DNA of 5,783 bases from Weeksellaceae bacterium (GCA_022701475.1 JAKOOI010000299.1:1-5783); one strand, 5' to 3'. Positions 1 to 5,783 are shown, counted from the stretch's first letter. Notes: generated by a model from the sequence alone, not told the origin. Numbers and translations: made by a program.

Positions 1-68
1 ATTCCAGCTAAATTTTCCTGGGAAAACCCTTTCTGCTTCCTGATACTCTTTAATTTTTTCTGTACCAT
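1..68 (-). CDS. XRE-family helix-turn-helix transcriptional regulator, N-terminal fragment
   Basis: Only the first 22 codons are inside the window; the gene reads leftward off the edge. The translation begins MVQKKLKSIRKQKGFSQENL and continues A-G. The pattern 'lk-IRKQKGfSQEnLA' is the standard first and second helix of the XRE/HTH_3 DNA-binding domain, where the glycine-phenylalanine-serine-glutamine stretch opens helix 2. The ATG at 68 is preferred because HTH_3 regulators usually begin a few residues before the first helix, and because a well-formed promoter ends just upstream and would leave a leader of only about ten bases. It is divergent from the peptide-export genes, the usual arrangement for a local regulator, so it may control that operon and itself. 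This role is inferred from position. Total length and any C-terminal domain cannot be judged. Confidence 0.8.
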   Translation of the reverse strand, partial: MVQKKLKSIRKQKGFSQENLAG

Positions 69-84
69 TTCGATGTGTTTATTG

Positions 85-116
85 CAAATATAAAAAACAA
101 GCCGTAAATTTTGCAA
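85..116 (-). promoter_or_regulatory. Bacteroidota-type promoter for the XRE regulator
   Basis: Read on the minus strand, the -7 element is TATATTTG (92 down to 85), an exact match to the Bacteroidota consensus TAnnTTTG. A TTG (116 to 114) lies 21 nt upstream, within the spacing reported for the -33 element of Flavobacterium promoters. Transcription would begin near 78-81, giving a very short leader before the ATG at 68. The -33 element lies inside the first unit of the 11-bp repeats, so a protein bound there would compete with or contact sigma. Confidence 0.6.
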
Positions 117-143
117 GAAAATCGCAATAAAACTGCAAGTATT
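111..143. repeat. Three tandem 11-bp imperfect repeats, candidate operator
   Basis: Three consecutive units are visible: TTGCAAGAAAA (111-121), TCGCAATAAAA (122-132) and CTGCAAGTATT (133-143). Units 1 and 2 match at 9 of 11 positions; units 1 and 3 share TGCAAG. GCAA recurs exactly every 11 bp, about one helical turn, so bound proteins would line up on one face of the DNA. A further TTGCAA lies at 82-87, and TTTATTGC (78-85) is the exact inverse of GCAATAAA (124-131). The position between the divergent regulator and peptide genes suggests a binding site for the XRE protein or another regulator; this is inference. Confidence 0.5.
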
Positions 144-170
144 TTCTTACCAAAGAGAACTCCTTTTTCT

Positions 171-178
171 TAGTTTTG
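171..178 (+). promoter_or_regulatory. Possible -7 element of the peptide operon promoter
   Basis: TAGTTTTG is an exact TAnnTTTG match on the plus strand, about 130 nt before the peptide ATG. No TTG or TTTG is present at the expected -33 distance, so the promoter would be weak or activator-dependent. The phased repeats at 111-143 lie just upstream, where an activator could sit. A second, poorer candidate is the TATATTTTG at 232-240, which has one extra base in the element. Confidence 0.3.
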
Positions 179-309
179 ATAAGTCAATATTGATAAAGCG
201 CTTTCAAACTTTCAATCTATATGTGTACAGATATATTTTGAAAACTGATCAGAAACCCATGTCAGGGATTATATGGCAAAGCAAATCATTAATTCAGAAA
301 ATTAAACAA

Positions 310-486
310 ATGAAAAATCTAAAAAAACTTTCAAGAGAAAATTTAAAAGTTGTTAATGGAGGAAAACTTCCTCAGTATCCAGATATGTGCCATGGTGCCG
401 GCGATTGTGCAGGTTATGGTTTATCATGTGAAGTATATTGCGGGACTGATACAAATGGACAGTGGTGTGCCTATAGATGCATATAA
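310..486 (+). CDS. Double-glycine-leader, six-cysteine bacteriocin-like precursor peptide
   Basis: This 58-residue precursor begins MKNLKKLSRENLKVVNGG, an 18-residue double-glycine leader. Leu-7, Ser-8, Leu-12, Val-15 and Gly-17/Gly-18 fall at the -12, -11, -7, -4 and -2/-1 positions of the consensus recognised by C39 peptidases. Cleavage after Gly-18 would release a 40-residue core with cysteines at 27, 33, 40, 44, 53 and 57: an even number, including two CxxxC pairs, suited to three disulfides. The frame is open back to 190, but ATG 310 is chosen because it gives the family's usual leader and the upstream translation has no family character. There is no Shine-Dalgarno site, as is normal for Bacteroidota. 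The C39 exporter and the thiol-oxidising protein downstream fit it as their substrate. Activity (toxin, bacteriocin or signal) cannot be read from sequence. The core is not one I recognise. Confidence 0.85.
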   Translation: MKNLKKLSRENLKVVNGGKLPQYPDMCHGAGDCAGYGLSCEVYCGTDTNGQWCAYRCI

Positions 487-498
487 TTTCTAAGAAAT

Positions 499-532
499 TC
501 CCTACTTTATAGTATTATCTTTAAAGTGGGGA
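499..532 (+). terminator. Hairpin after the peptide gene, possible attenuating terminator
   Basis: Bases 499-509 pair with 522-532 in an 11-bp stem (TCCCTACTTTA with TAAAGTGGGGA, one T-G wobble) closed by a 12-nt loop. It starts 12 nt after the peptide stop codon. The following bases (atatttaatt) are AT-rich but not a clean T run, so termination would be partial. Such a hairpin could end most transcripts after the peptide gene, or protect its 3' end, giving more precursor than export machinery. It also covers the GTG at 526, which argues against that codon as the start of the next gene. Confidence 0.4.
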
Positions 533-561
533 TATTTAATTATGAGATTCAAAACAATAAG

Positions 562-1371
562 ATGCGAAAGATATTTATTATTACGCTCTGTCATTTAGGT
601 ATTCTGATACTTTCACAAAGTATCAGAATACAATATGAGCTTACTTACCGATATGATCCTACGCAGACGAGCACCAGAAAAATTAACTATACACTTGATA
701 TTCATGCGCACCAATCTGTATTTCGTACCGAGATGCGAAGAACGTCAGATTCCTTACTTATTAATACAGGATATGGCCTGGGGTATAATACCAATGCTGT
801 ATATGAACTTTATCTATCCAAGGACTCGGATCAGGAGCTATATAATAAAGTTTTTGTTTCCCCTCTCAGCAGGGATCGCTTCTTCATAAAGATTTCAGAA
901 AAATTAAACTGGAACATATCATCGCACACCCTGATCATCGGAGATTATACATGCCAGAAAGCAACAGTGAATTATGCAGGGAGGAATTGGACCGCATGGT
1001 TTGCAAAAGACATCCCTATTTCCGAAGGACCTTATTATTTCCATGGACTCCCAGGTCTTATCATTTCTATTGAGGATAGTGATAAGAATTTTAATTTCAG
1101 ACTGACAGCAATTAAAAAGACAGATAAAAACACGCTATACAGAACTGATCCCGGCAGAGAAATAAGCTGGGAACAGTATGAAAAACTTCTTAAGGATTAT
1201 TTTACAGATCCTTTATCTTCTCTGAAATCCAGTGGAAAGAAAGTTTATACCGATAACAAAAGCGGAGGCTATCAGCCTATTGACAACAGGGAATTCACAA
1301 AAAATATTCAAAGCACCCTTTTAAAAAACAATAATCCTATTGAACTCACCCATAAGATTGATTTTAAATAA
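562..1371 (+). CDS. GLPGLI-family exported protein
   Basis: The 269-residue product starts MRKIFIITLCHLGILILSQS, a typical Flavobacteriia Sec signal peptide with cleavage likely around residues 18-20. The name-giving motif GLPGLI is at 162-167, preceded by the family pattern Y-x-CQKA-x-V-x-Y-x-GR-x-W-x-AWF (Cys-131 to Phe-147) and DIPISEGPYYFH. Length and layout match the family, which is widespread in Bacteroidota and of unknown function; the mature protein should be periplasmic or surface-associated. The frame is open from a GTG at 526, but ATG 562 gives a proper signal peptide and avoids the upstream hairpin. It lies between the peptide gene and the disulfide/export genes, so a role in peptide handling or immunity is possible but unsupported by any motif. 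It is AT-rich compared with the transporter genes. Codons 13-24 contain a perfect inverted repeat. Confidence 0.88.
   Translation: MRKIFIITLCHLGILILSQSIRIQYELTYRYDPTQTSTRKINYTLDIHAHQSVFRTEMRRTSDSLLINTGYGLGYNTNAVYELYLSKDSDQELYNKVFVSPLSRDRFFIKISEKLNWNISSHTLIIGDYTCQKATVNYAGRNWTAWFAKDIPISEGPYYFHGLPGLIISIEDSDKNFNFRLTAIKKTDKNTLYRTDPGREISWEQYEKLLKDYFTDPLSSLKSSGKKVYTDNKSGGYQPIDNREFTKNIQSTLLKNNNPIELTHKIDFK
599..631. repeat. Perfect 15-bp inverted repeat with 3-nt loop inside the GLPGLI signal-peptide codons
   Basis: GTATTCTGATACTTT (599-613) and AAAGTATCAGAATAC (617-631) are exact reverse complements separated by CAC. The repeat occupies codons 13-24 of the GLPGLI gene, covering the end of the signal-peptide hydrophobic core and the first mature residues. 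No T run follows, so it is not a standard terminator. The RNA would form a strong hairpin about 37 nt after the start codon. Confidence 0.9.
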
Positions 1372-1477
1372 ATCTTACGATGCATATTATTAAATCAACA
1401 AAAAAACATAAATCACTTCAAATAGAAAAAAGTATTTGGATTTCTAAAACATCTCCGTATTTTAGTAAAAAATTAAT

Positions 1478-2986
1478 ATGCTTTTTGATAAACTCATCCA
1501 TTACCTTAAGCTTGACAAACAGGAATTTCTTTTCCAGTTCAATTCCCACCCGAATTACCCCTCGGCACTGGCTTTCAGTGACACCCTTAATTTCATGGGC
1601 GTACGGAATGATGCCTATGAGCTGGACAAAGAATACTGGGATGAGCTTCCTGAAGAATTCATCGCTATTGTGGATAACTCCTTTTCACTGGTGAAAAAGG
1701 CAGGAGCCCAATATGCCGTTTACTCGGATAAGGCAAAGACCTTAAATAAAGAAGAACTTCACCAGCAATCAACCGATTTTGTGCTGCTTTTTGAGAAGGA
1801 TCAAACAGAAAGCCGCCCGGCAATAAGCTACCAGCCTTTTATCTATGCGCTCTTTGCCATTGTACTGATTTTCTCACTCATTACCCGGGCCTGGTATGAA
1901 ACCGCCTTCATTGCATTTTCGCTGGCCGGAGTTTATATTTCGCTGGAAATTTTCAATCAGAAATTCGGCAATCCCTCTCCTGTCATCGGAAGCATCTGCG
2001 GCGAAACGGCCGGTAACCAGACTGTAAATTCGTGTAATAAGATTATCAGCCAGGACAAAACCAGCATCCTCGGACTGAAGTTTTCCGATTTCTCGCTGAT
2101 CTATTTTACGGGAATGACCATCCTTGCCCTGTTTCTTCCGGACACTTCACTCCTGATTAAAGGATTGACATTTGTTTCTCTGATTGCCATCGGGTATTCG
2201 ATATACATTCAGGCTTTCGTGGAAAAAACGTTCTGCCGGGTATGCCTGCTGATTATTTCCATTCTGGTAATACAGCTTATAACCGTATTATTTTTCTTTG
2301 GAAATACGCCGTTTACAATACAGGCCGCTCTATTAAGCCTTCTGCTATGGGCCGGCATTTTTCTAATGGTTCTTTACCTTAACAATACACTTGGCGAAAA
2401 AGAAAAGCTGCAGAAATCAAATACTAAAAACCTGAGGTTCAAGAGAAATTACGACCTGTTCAAAAGGGAATTGCTGGAAAATGAAAAAGTTATCTTTACG
2501 GATCAGGAAACCTTTTCGCTAGGAAGCAGGGAACCTAAGCTCCGGATCTCAATTGTCTCAAACCCTTACTGCGGTTTCTGTAAGGATGCCCATGCCATCA
2601 TGGAAAACCTGCTGAAAAGATACTCTGCAGACATTTCCGTACAGATGAGGTTCAATTACAGTGCGGAACAGCAGAATCCAAAGCTTACCCGTCTTATCTC
2701 CGACTTTATGTATGCCTATCAAAACAGGCCGGAACAGGAATTTCTTCATTTGATAGACTATTGGTTTGAGACCAAAGATGAAGAAAAAGCCCACCGGAAA
2801 TCAGGTGCGCCTGATGAGTCTGAAGATCTCAGCCTTCTCGCTGCACTGTCTGCTGAAAACAGGAATGCCGGCCTTAACTTTACCCCTATTATCCTGATCA
2901 ACGGATACCAGTTCCCGGATAAGTATGACCGTGAAGACATTTATTATTTTATTGATGAATTAACGGAAGATGAGGAAATTTCCTGA
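1478..2986 (+). CDS. Membrane thiol oxidase: degenerate C39-like domain, VKOR core and DsbA/thioredoxin domain
   Basis: The 502-residue protein has three parts. Residues 1-110 resemble a C39 peptidase fold: HPNYPSALAFSDTLNFMGV (24-42) aligns with the EGSSLLGLSDAAEDLGY stretch of the exporter downstream, but the DCG catalytic motif and the catalytic His are absent. Residues about 119-303 hold six hydrophobic segments and the VKOR signature: loop cysteines 174 and 186 and the CxxC at 253-256. Residues about 330-502 form a DsbA/thioredoxin domain with C-G-F-C at 365-368 and a Thr-Pro at 469-470 fitting the cis-proline. VKOR homologues reoxidise thioredoxin-like partners with quinone, so this protein should form disulfides in the periplasm; the six-cysteine peptide is the obvious local substrate (inference). 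ATG 1478 is chosen because an in-frame stop lies at 1466 and no other ATG intervenes. It lies 106 nt after the GLPGLI gene. Confidence 0.88.
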   Translation: MLFDKLIHYLKLDKQEFLFQFNSHPNYPSALAFSDTLNFMGVRNDAYELDKEYWDELPEEFIAIVDNSFSLVKKAGAQYAVYSDKAKTLNKEELHQQSTDFVLLFEKDQTESRPAISYQPFIYALFAIVLIFSLITRAWYETAFIAFSLAGVYISLEIFNQKFGNPSPVIGSICGETAGNQTVNSCNKIISQDKTSILGLKFSDFSLIYFTGMTILALFLPDTSLLIKGLTFVSLIAIGYSIYIQAFVEKTFCRVCLLIISILVIQLITVLFFFGNTPFTIQAALLSLLLWAGIFLMVLYLNNTLGEKEKLQKSNTKNLRFKRNYDLFKRELLENEKVIFTDQETFSLGSREPKLRISIVSNPYCGFCKDAHAIMENLLKRYSADISVQMRFNYSAEQQNPKLTRLISDFMYAYQNRPEQEFLHLIDYWFETKDEEKAHRKSGAPDESEDLSLLAALSAENRNAGLNFTPIILINGYQFPDKYDREDIYYFIDELTEDEEIS

Positions 2987-3127
2987 AAAACAATGACCCA
3001 ATACAAAATTTCCCTATATTAGGAAAAAATTAGACACAGCCTTTTTTGAACGAATTCCTGCTTCTGCTTTATCACTCTTACGATTTGTTTCAGAATCAGG
3101 TAATTTATATAAATAAAACCATAATCA
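2987..3127. other. Intergenic gap before the exporter gene
   Basis: This 141-nt AT-rich spacer is long for genes that should be co-transcribed. I find no tRNA, no strong terminator (only a 5-bp TTTCC/GGAAA stem at 3009-3026) and no exact TAnnTTTG element; TACGATTTG at 3079-3087 has one base too many. A nine-codon ATG frame at 2993 has no leader or cysteine character. An independent promoter for the exporter cannot be excluded. Confidence 0.4.
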
Positions 3128-5320
3128 TTGAAATCCTTTCCTTTTTACCGCCAGCCCGATTCCAAAGACTGCGGTCCTACCTGCCTCCGTATTGTCAGTA
3201 AGCACTATGGGAAAAGTATCTCCCTGCAACAAATCCGGAACCTTTCGGAAACTACCCGTGAAGGAAGCAGCCTGCTGGGCCTGAGTGATGCTGCCGAAGA
3301 TCTCGGGTACCGCTCTCTTGGGGTACAGATCAATTTCGAATCCCTTGCCGAAGAAGTTCCTTTGCCCTGCATTGTCCACTGGAATAAAAACCATTTCGTA
3401 GTGGTTTATAAAATCGACAAGAGCAACAAAGTCTATGTTTCCGACCCCGGATACGGATTGATTACCTACTCGAGGGAAGAGTTTATCAAATTATGGATCG
3501 GTGAAAATGCCGATGAAAAAACAGAGGAAGGCATTGTACTGATTTTAGAAACGACACCTGCCTTTTTTCAGACTGAATTTGACGACCGGGAGAGTAAGGC
3601 AAGCTTCAGTTTTCTTTCAAAATACCTGCTGAAATATAAATCCCTCATCATCCAGCTGGCAGTAGGCCTGCTGGCAGGAAGTTTACTTTCACTGATCCTT
3701 CCTTTCCTTACCCAAAGCATCGTAGACGTGGGGATCCAGAACCAGGACCTTAATTTTATTTACCTGGTCCTGTTGGCCCAGATCATGCTTTTCGTAGGAA
3801 GAATGGGGATAGAGGTTATCCGCAGCTGGATTCTGCTTCATTTGTCTGCAAGGATCAATATCTCCATTATCTCGGATTTCTTCATTAAACTCATGAAGCT
3901 TCCGATCAGTTTCTTTGATACCCGGATGACCGGTGACATCATGCAGCGGATCAATGACCATCACCGGATCGAACAGCTTCTGACAAGCTCATCCCTGAAC
4001 ACCCTGTTTTCACTGGTTAACCTGATCATCTTCAGCATTGTGCTCTTGTTTTACGACTACAGGCTGTTCATTGTTTATTTTGTTGGTGCTGCTGCGTACG
4101 TCGGATGGATCAGTTTCTTTTTGGGAAGAAGAAAGGAGCTTGATTACAAAAGATTCTCACAGGTTTCACAGGAACAGAGCAAGGTAATCGAGCTTATTAA
4201 CGGAATGCAGGAGATCAAAATGCACAATGCTGAAAAGCAGAAGCGCTGGGACTGGGAATTCCTGCAGGTCAAATTGTTTAAGATCAGAATCAAATCTCTT
4301 ACGCTGGAACAGTGGCAGTCGGTAGGAGGAAATTTCATCAATCAGATGAAGGATATCCTGGTGAGCTTTCTTTCGGCGAAACTGGTGCTGGAAGGAAACC
4401 TTACTTTGGGGATGATGCTTTCCGTACAATACATCATCGGGCAGCTGAACAGCCCGCTTCTTCAGCTCATCGATTTTATCAAGCAGACCCAGGATGCCAA
4501 AATTTCCCTGGAACGCCTGGGTGAAATCCATGACAAGGAAGACGAGGAAAATAAAGACGAGCAATATACCCATGACCTTCCTCAGAAAGACCTGGAAATA
4601 GAAAATCTGTCATTCCGGTACATCGGTTCAGACCAGCCGGTATTTGAAAACCTGAGCCTTTCCATACCCTATCAGAAAACCACGGCGATCGTCGGATCCA
4701 GCGGTAGCGGAAAGACGACCCTTCTGAAGATGCTGATGAAGTTTTATGAGCCCGATCAGGGGGACATCAGGCTGGGCAACACCAAACTCAGGAATATTTC
4801 CCCAAGATTCTGGAGGGATCATTGCGGTGTGGTAATGCAGGAAGGATATATCTTCAATGATACTATTGCCAATAATATTGCCGTAGGTGAGGATTATGTA
4901 GATAAACAGAAACTCAGAAGAGCTGTGGAGATTGCCAACATCAAGGATTTTATCGAGGAACTTCCGTTAAGTTATAACACAAAAATAGGAAACGAGGGAC
5001 TTGGGGTCAGCGGCGGACAGAAGCAGAGGCTGTTTATAGCAAGGGCTGTTTATAAATCCCCTGAATATATTTTCTTTGATGAGGCCACTTCGGCGCTGGA
5101 TGCCAATAATGAAAAAGTGATCATGGAAAACCTGGAACAGTTCTTTAAAGGCAAAACGGCCATCGTTATTGCACACAGGCTTTCCACAGTGAAACATGCA
5201 GATAAAATCATTGTCCTGGACAAAGGAAAGGTTGTGGAGGAAGGAAACCATACCGAACTCGTAGCCCTGAAAGGAGAATATTACAGACTGGTGAAAAATC
5301 AGCTGGAACTCGGAAATTAA
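3128..5320 (+). CDS. Peptidase-containing ABC transporter (C39 protease, permease, ATPase) for double-glycine peptides
   Basis: The 730-residue protein has the full three-domain layout of bacteriocin exporters. The N-terminal C39 protease has Gln-9 (oxyanion hole), catalytic Cys-15 in DCGPTC, His-89 and Asp-106. Residues about 165-450 are the membrane domain with six predicted helices. The ATPase has Walker A GSSGSGKT (523-530), Q-loop Gln-571, signature VSGGQ (627-631), Walker B ending DE (651-652) and H-loop His-683. All key residues are present, so it should be active: it cuts double-glycine leaders on the cytoplasmic side and exports the core with ATP hydrolysis. The start is TTG 3128: the in-frame stop TAA is two codons upstream, no in-frame ATG exists before the protease motif, and the translation from TTG begins exactly as the family does (MKSFPFYRQPDSKDCGPTC). 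The substrate is probably the peptide at 310-486. The HlyD partner follows 65 nt downstream. Confidence 0.95.
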   Translation: MKSFPFYRQPDSKDCGPTCLRIVSKHYGKSISLQQIRNLSETTREGSSLLGLSDAAEDLGYRSLGVQINFESLAEEVPLPCIVHWNKNHFVVVYKIDKSNKVYVSDPGYGLITYSREEFIKLWIGENADEKTEEGIVLILETTPAFFQTEFDDRESKASFSFLSKYLLKYKSLIIQLAVGLLAGSLLSLILPFLTQSIVDVGIQNQDLNFIYLVLLAQIMLFVGRMGIEVIRSWILLHLSARINISIISDFFIKLMKLPISFFDTRMTGDIMQRINDHHRIEQLLTSSSLNTLFSLVNLIIFSIVLLFYDYRLFIVYFVGAAAYVGWISFFLGRRKELDYKRFSQVSQEQSKVIELINGMQEIKMHNAEKQKRWDWEFLQVKLFKIRIKSLTLEQWQSVGGNFINQMKDILVSFLSAKLVLEGNLTLGMMLSVQYIIGQLNSPLLQLIDFIKQTQDAKISLERLGEIHDKEDEENKDEQYTHDLPQKDLEIENLSFRYIGSDQPVFENLSLSIPYQKTTAIVGSSGSGKTTLLKMLMKFYEPDQGDIRLGNTKLRNISPRFWRDHCGVVMQEGYIFNDTIANNIAVGEDYVDKQKLRRAVEIANIKDFIEELPLSYNTKIGNEGLGVSGGQKQRLFIARAVYKSPEYIFFDEATSALDANNEKVIMENLEQFFKGKTAIVIAHRLSTVKHADKIIVLDKGKVVEEGNHTELVALKGEYYRLVKNQLELGN

Positions 5321-5385
5321 CTGAAAGGGTTTTATCTTTCCGGAATACAATACATGAAAAGACACGGCCATTATCTTATTTGAAA

Positions 5386-5783
5386 ATGAAGCAAAGCGAT
5401 ATTTTAGACAACATAGAACTGCGTTCGGAAAGCGTTCAGGACATTCTTACCCAGCCGCCGCATTGGATGATCCGCTGGGGAAATACCATGATCCTGCTCA
5501 TTATGGTGATGATCATGGTTATGAGCTACATCATCAAATATCCGGAGTTTATTCCCGCTCCCATCATCGTTACCTCCCAGAATCCTCCGGAAAAACTGGA
5601 GGCCCGCACCAACGGAAAAATCGAGAAGATATTCATCAAAGACCACCAGCAGGTCCATGAAAATGAAGTGCTTATTGTAATGCAGTCTACAGGCAATTAT
5701 GAAGATATTCTGGCTCTGAAAAAAATTATAGACTCTATTGATCCGGACAGGTTATCTTCATTCCCTCTAACGGAAACGTCCCA
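5386..5783 (+). CDS. HlyD-family secretion adaptor, N-terminal fragment
   Basis: The first 132 codons are present and the gene runs off the right edge. It begins MKQSDILDNIELRSESVQDI, followed by LTQPPHWMIRWG; this 'LRSE-VQ-iL--PPHW-iRWG' cytoplasmic start is typical of HlyD proteins encoded next to peptidase ABC exporters in Bacteroidota. A single membrane helix lies at about 33-52 and is unusually methionine-rich (five Met between residues 35 and 46). Residues 73-102 (ARTNGKIEKI to VMQST) resemble the first half of the biotinyl-lipoyl-like domain, and the coiled-coil hairpin would begin around 104. As membrane-fusion protein it should join the ABC exporter to an outer-membrane channel. ATG 5386 is chosen because it gives this conserved start; the earlier ATG at 5354 is out of frame. 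The 65-nt gap after the exporter suggests co-transcription. Confidence 0.88.
   Translation, partial: MKQSDILDNIELRSESVQDILTQPPHWMIRWGNTMILLIMVMIMVMSYIIKYPEFIPAPIIVTSQNPPEKLEARTNGKIEKIFIKDHQQVHENEVLIVMQSTGNYEDILALKKIIDSIDPDRLSSFPLTETS

Noticed and set aside
202..243. TTTCAAA/TTTGAAA inverted repeat in the peptide leader region
   Set aside because: A 7-bp AT-rich match with a 28-nt loop, only weakly extended by a TATAT/ATATA pair, is expected by chance here.
190..309. Forty-codon N-terminal extension of the peptide frame from ATG 190
   Set aside because: It has no family or signal character, and starting at 310 gives the exact double-glycine leader used by this kind of precursor.
526..561. 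GTG 526 as start of the GLPGLI gene
   Set aside because: It would put 12 polar residues before a normal signal peptide, and the codon is buried in the hairpin stem at 522-532.
1380..1694. 104-codon plus-strand frame starting in the gap after the GLPGLI gene
   Set aside because: Most of it overlaps the VKOR gene in another frame and its translation is low-complexity (Lys, Ser, Thr, Phe, Ile) with no domain signal. The part in the gap has no leader motif.
3128..3200. Frameshift or truncated N-terminus of the exporter, suspected because no ATG is present
   Set aside because: Translation from TTG gives the complete, correctly spaced C39 start with Gln-9 and Cys-15, so nothing is missing.
5311..5342. 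CGGAAA/TTTCCG inverted repeat after the exporter as a terminator
   Set aside because: It has only six pairs with a 20-nt loop, lies partly inside the coding region and is not followed by a T run.
4166..5371. Long minus-strand frames opposite the exporter gene (4166-4573 and 4967-5371)
   Set aside because: They mirror a strongly conserved coding sequence on the plus strand; their translations resemble no protein family and have no promoters.

Overview
The window looks like a piece of a Flavobacteriia chromosome, most likely Chryseobacterium or a close Weeksellaceae relative. Supporting signs are a TTG...TAnnTTTG promoter, the absence of Shine-Dalgarno sites, a GLPGLI-family protein, a bacteriocin-like precursor of the 'MKNLKKLS...GG' type, and a Bacteroidota-style peptidase/ABC exporter followed by a HlyD protein. 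The genus is inferred from overall resemblance, not from a search.

Layout. At the left edge (minus strand, cut off) is the start of an XRE-type helix-turn-helix regulator with a good promoter. A 241-nt divergent regulatory region follows, containing three 11-bp repeats in helical phase. The plus strand then carries: a 58-residue double-glycine-leader peptide with six cysteines (310-486); a hairpin that may act as an attenuator (499-532); a GLPGLI-family exported protein (562-1371); a three-part membrane protein made of an inactive-looking C39-like domain, a VKOR core and a DsbA/thioredoxin domain (1478-2986); a peptidase-containing ABC transporter with an intact C39 protease (3128-5320, TTG start); and the beginning of a HlyD-type adaptor that runs off the right edge (5386-5783).

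How the genes could work together (inference). The peptide is made with a double-glycine leader, which the C39 domain of the ABC transporter cleaves during export. The HlyD protein would link the transporter to an outer-membrane channel outside the window. The VKOR-DsbA fusion would form the disulfides in the cysteine-rich core. No RiPP-modifying enzyme is visible in the window, so a disulfide-stabilised secreted peptide (bacteriocin or signal) is the simplest reading. The XRE protein is a candidate local regulator.

The most unusual features are a perfect 15-bp inverted repeat with a 3-nt loop inside the signal-peptide codons of the GLPGLI gene, the pseudo-C39/VKOR/DsbA fusion beside an active C39 exporter, and the 11-bp phased repeats in the divergent promoter region. 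The left part (peptide and GLPGLI genes) is clearly more AT-rich than the transporter part.
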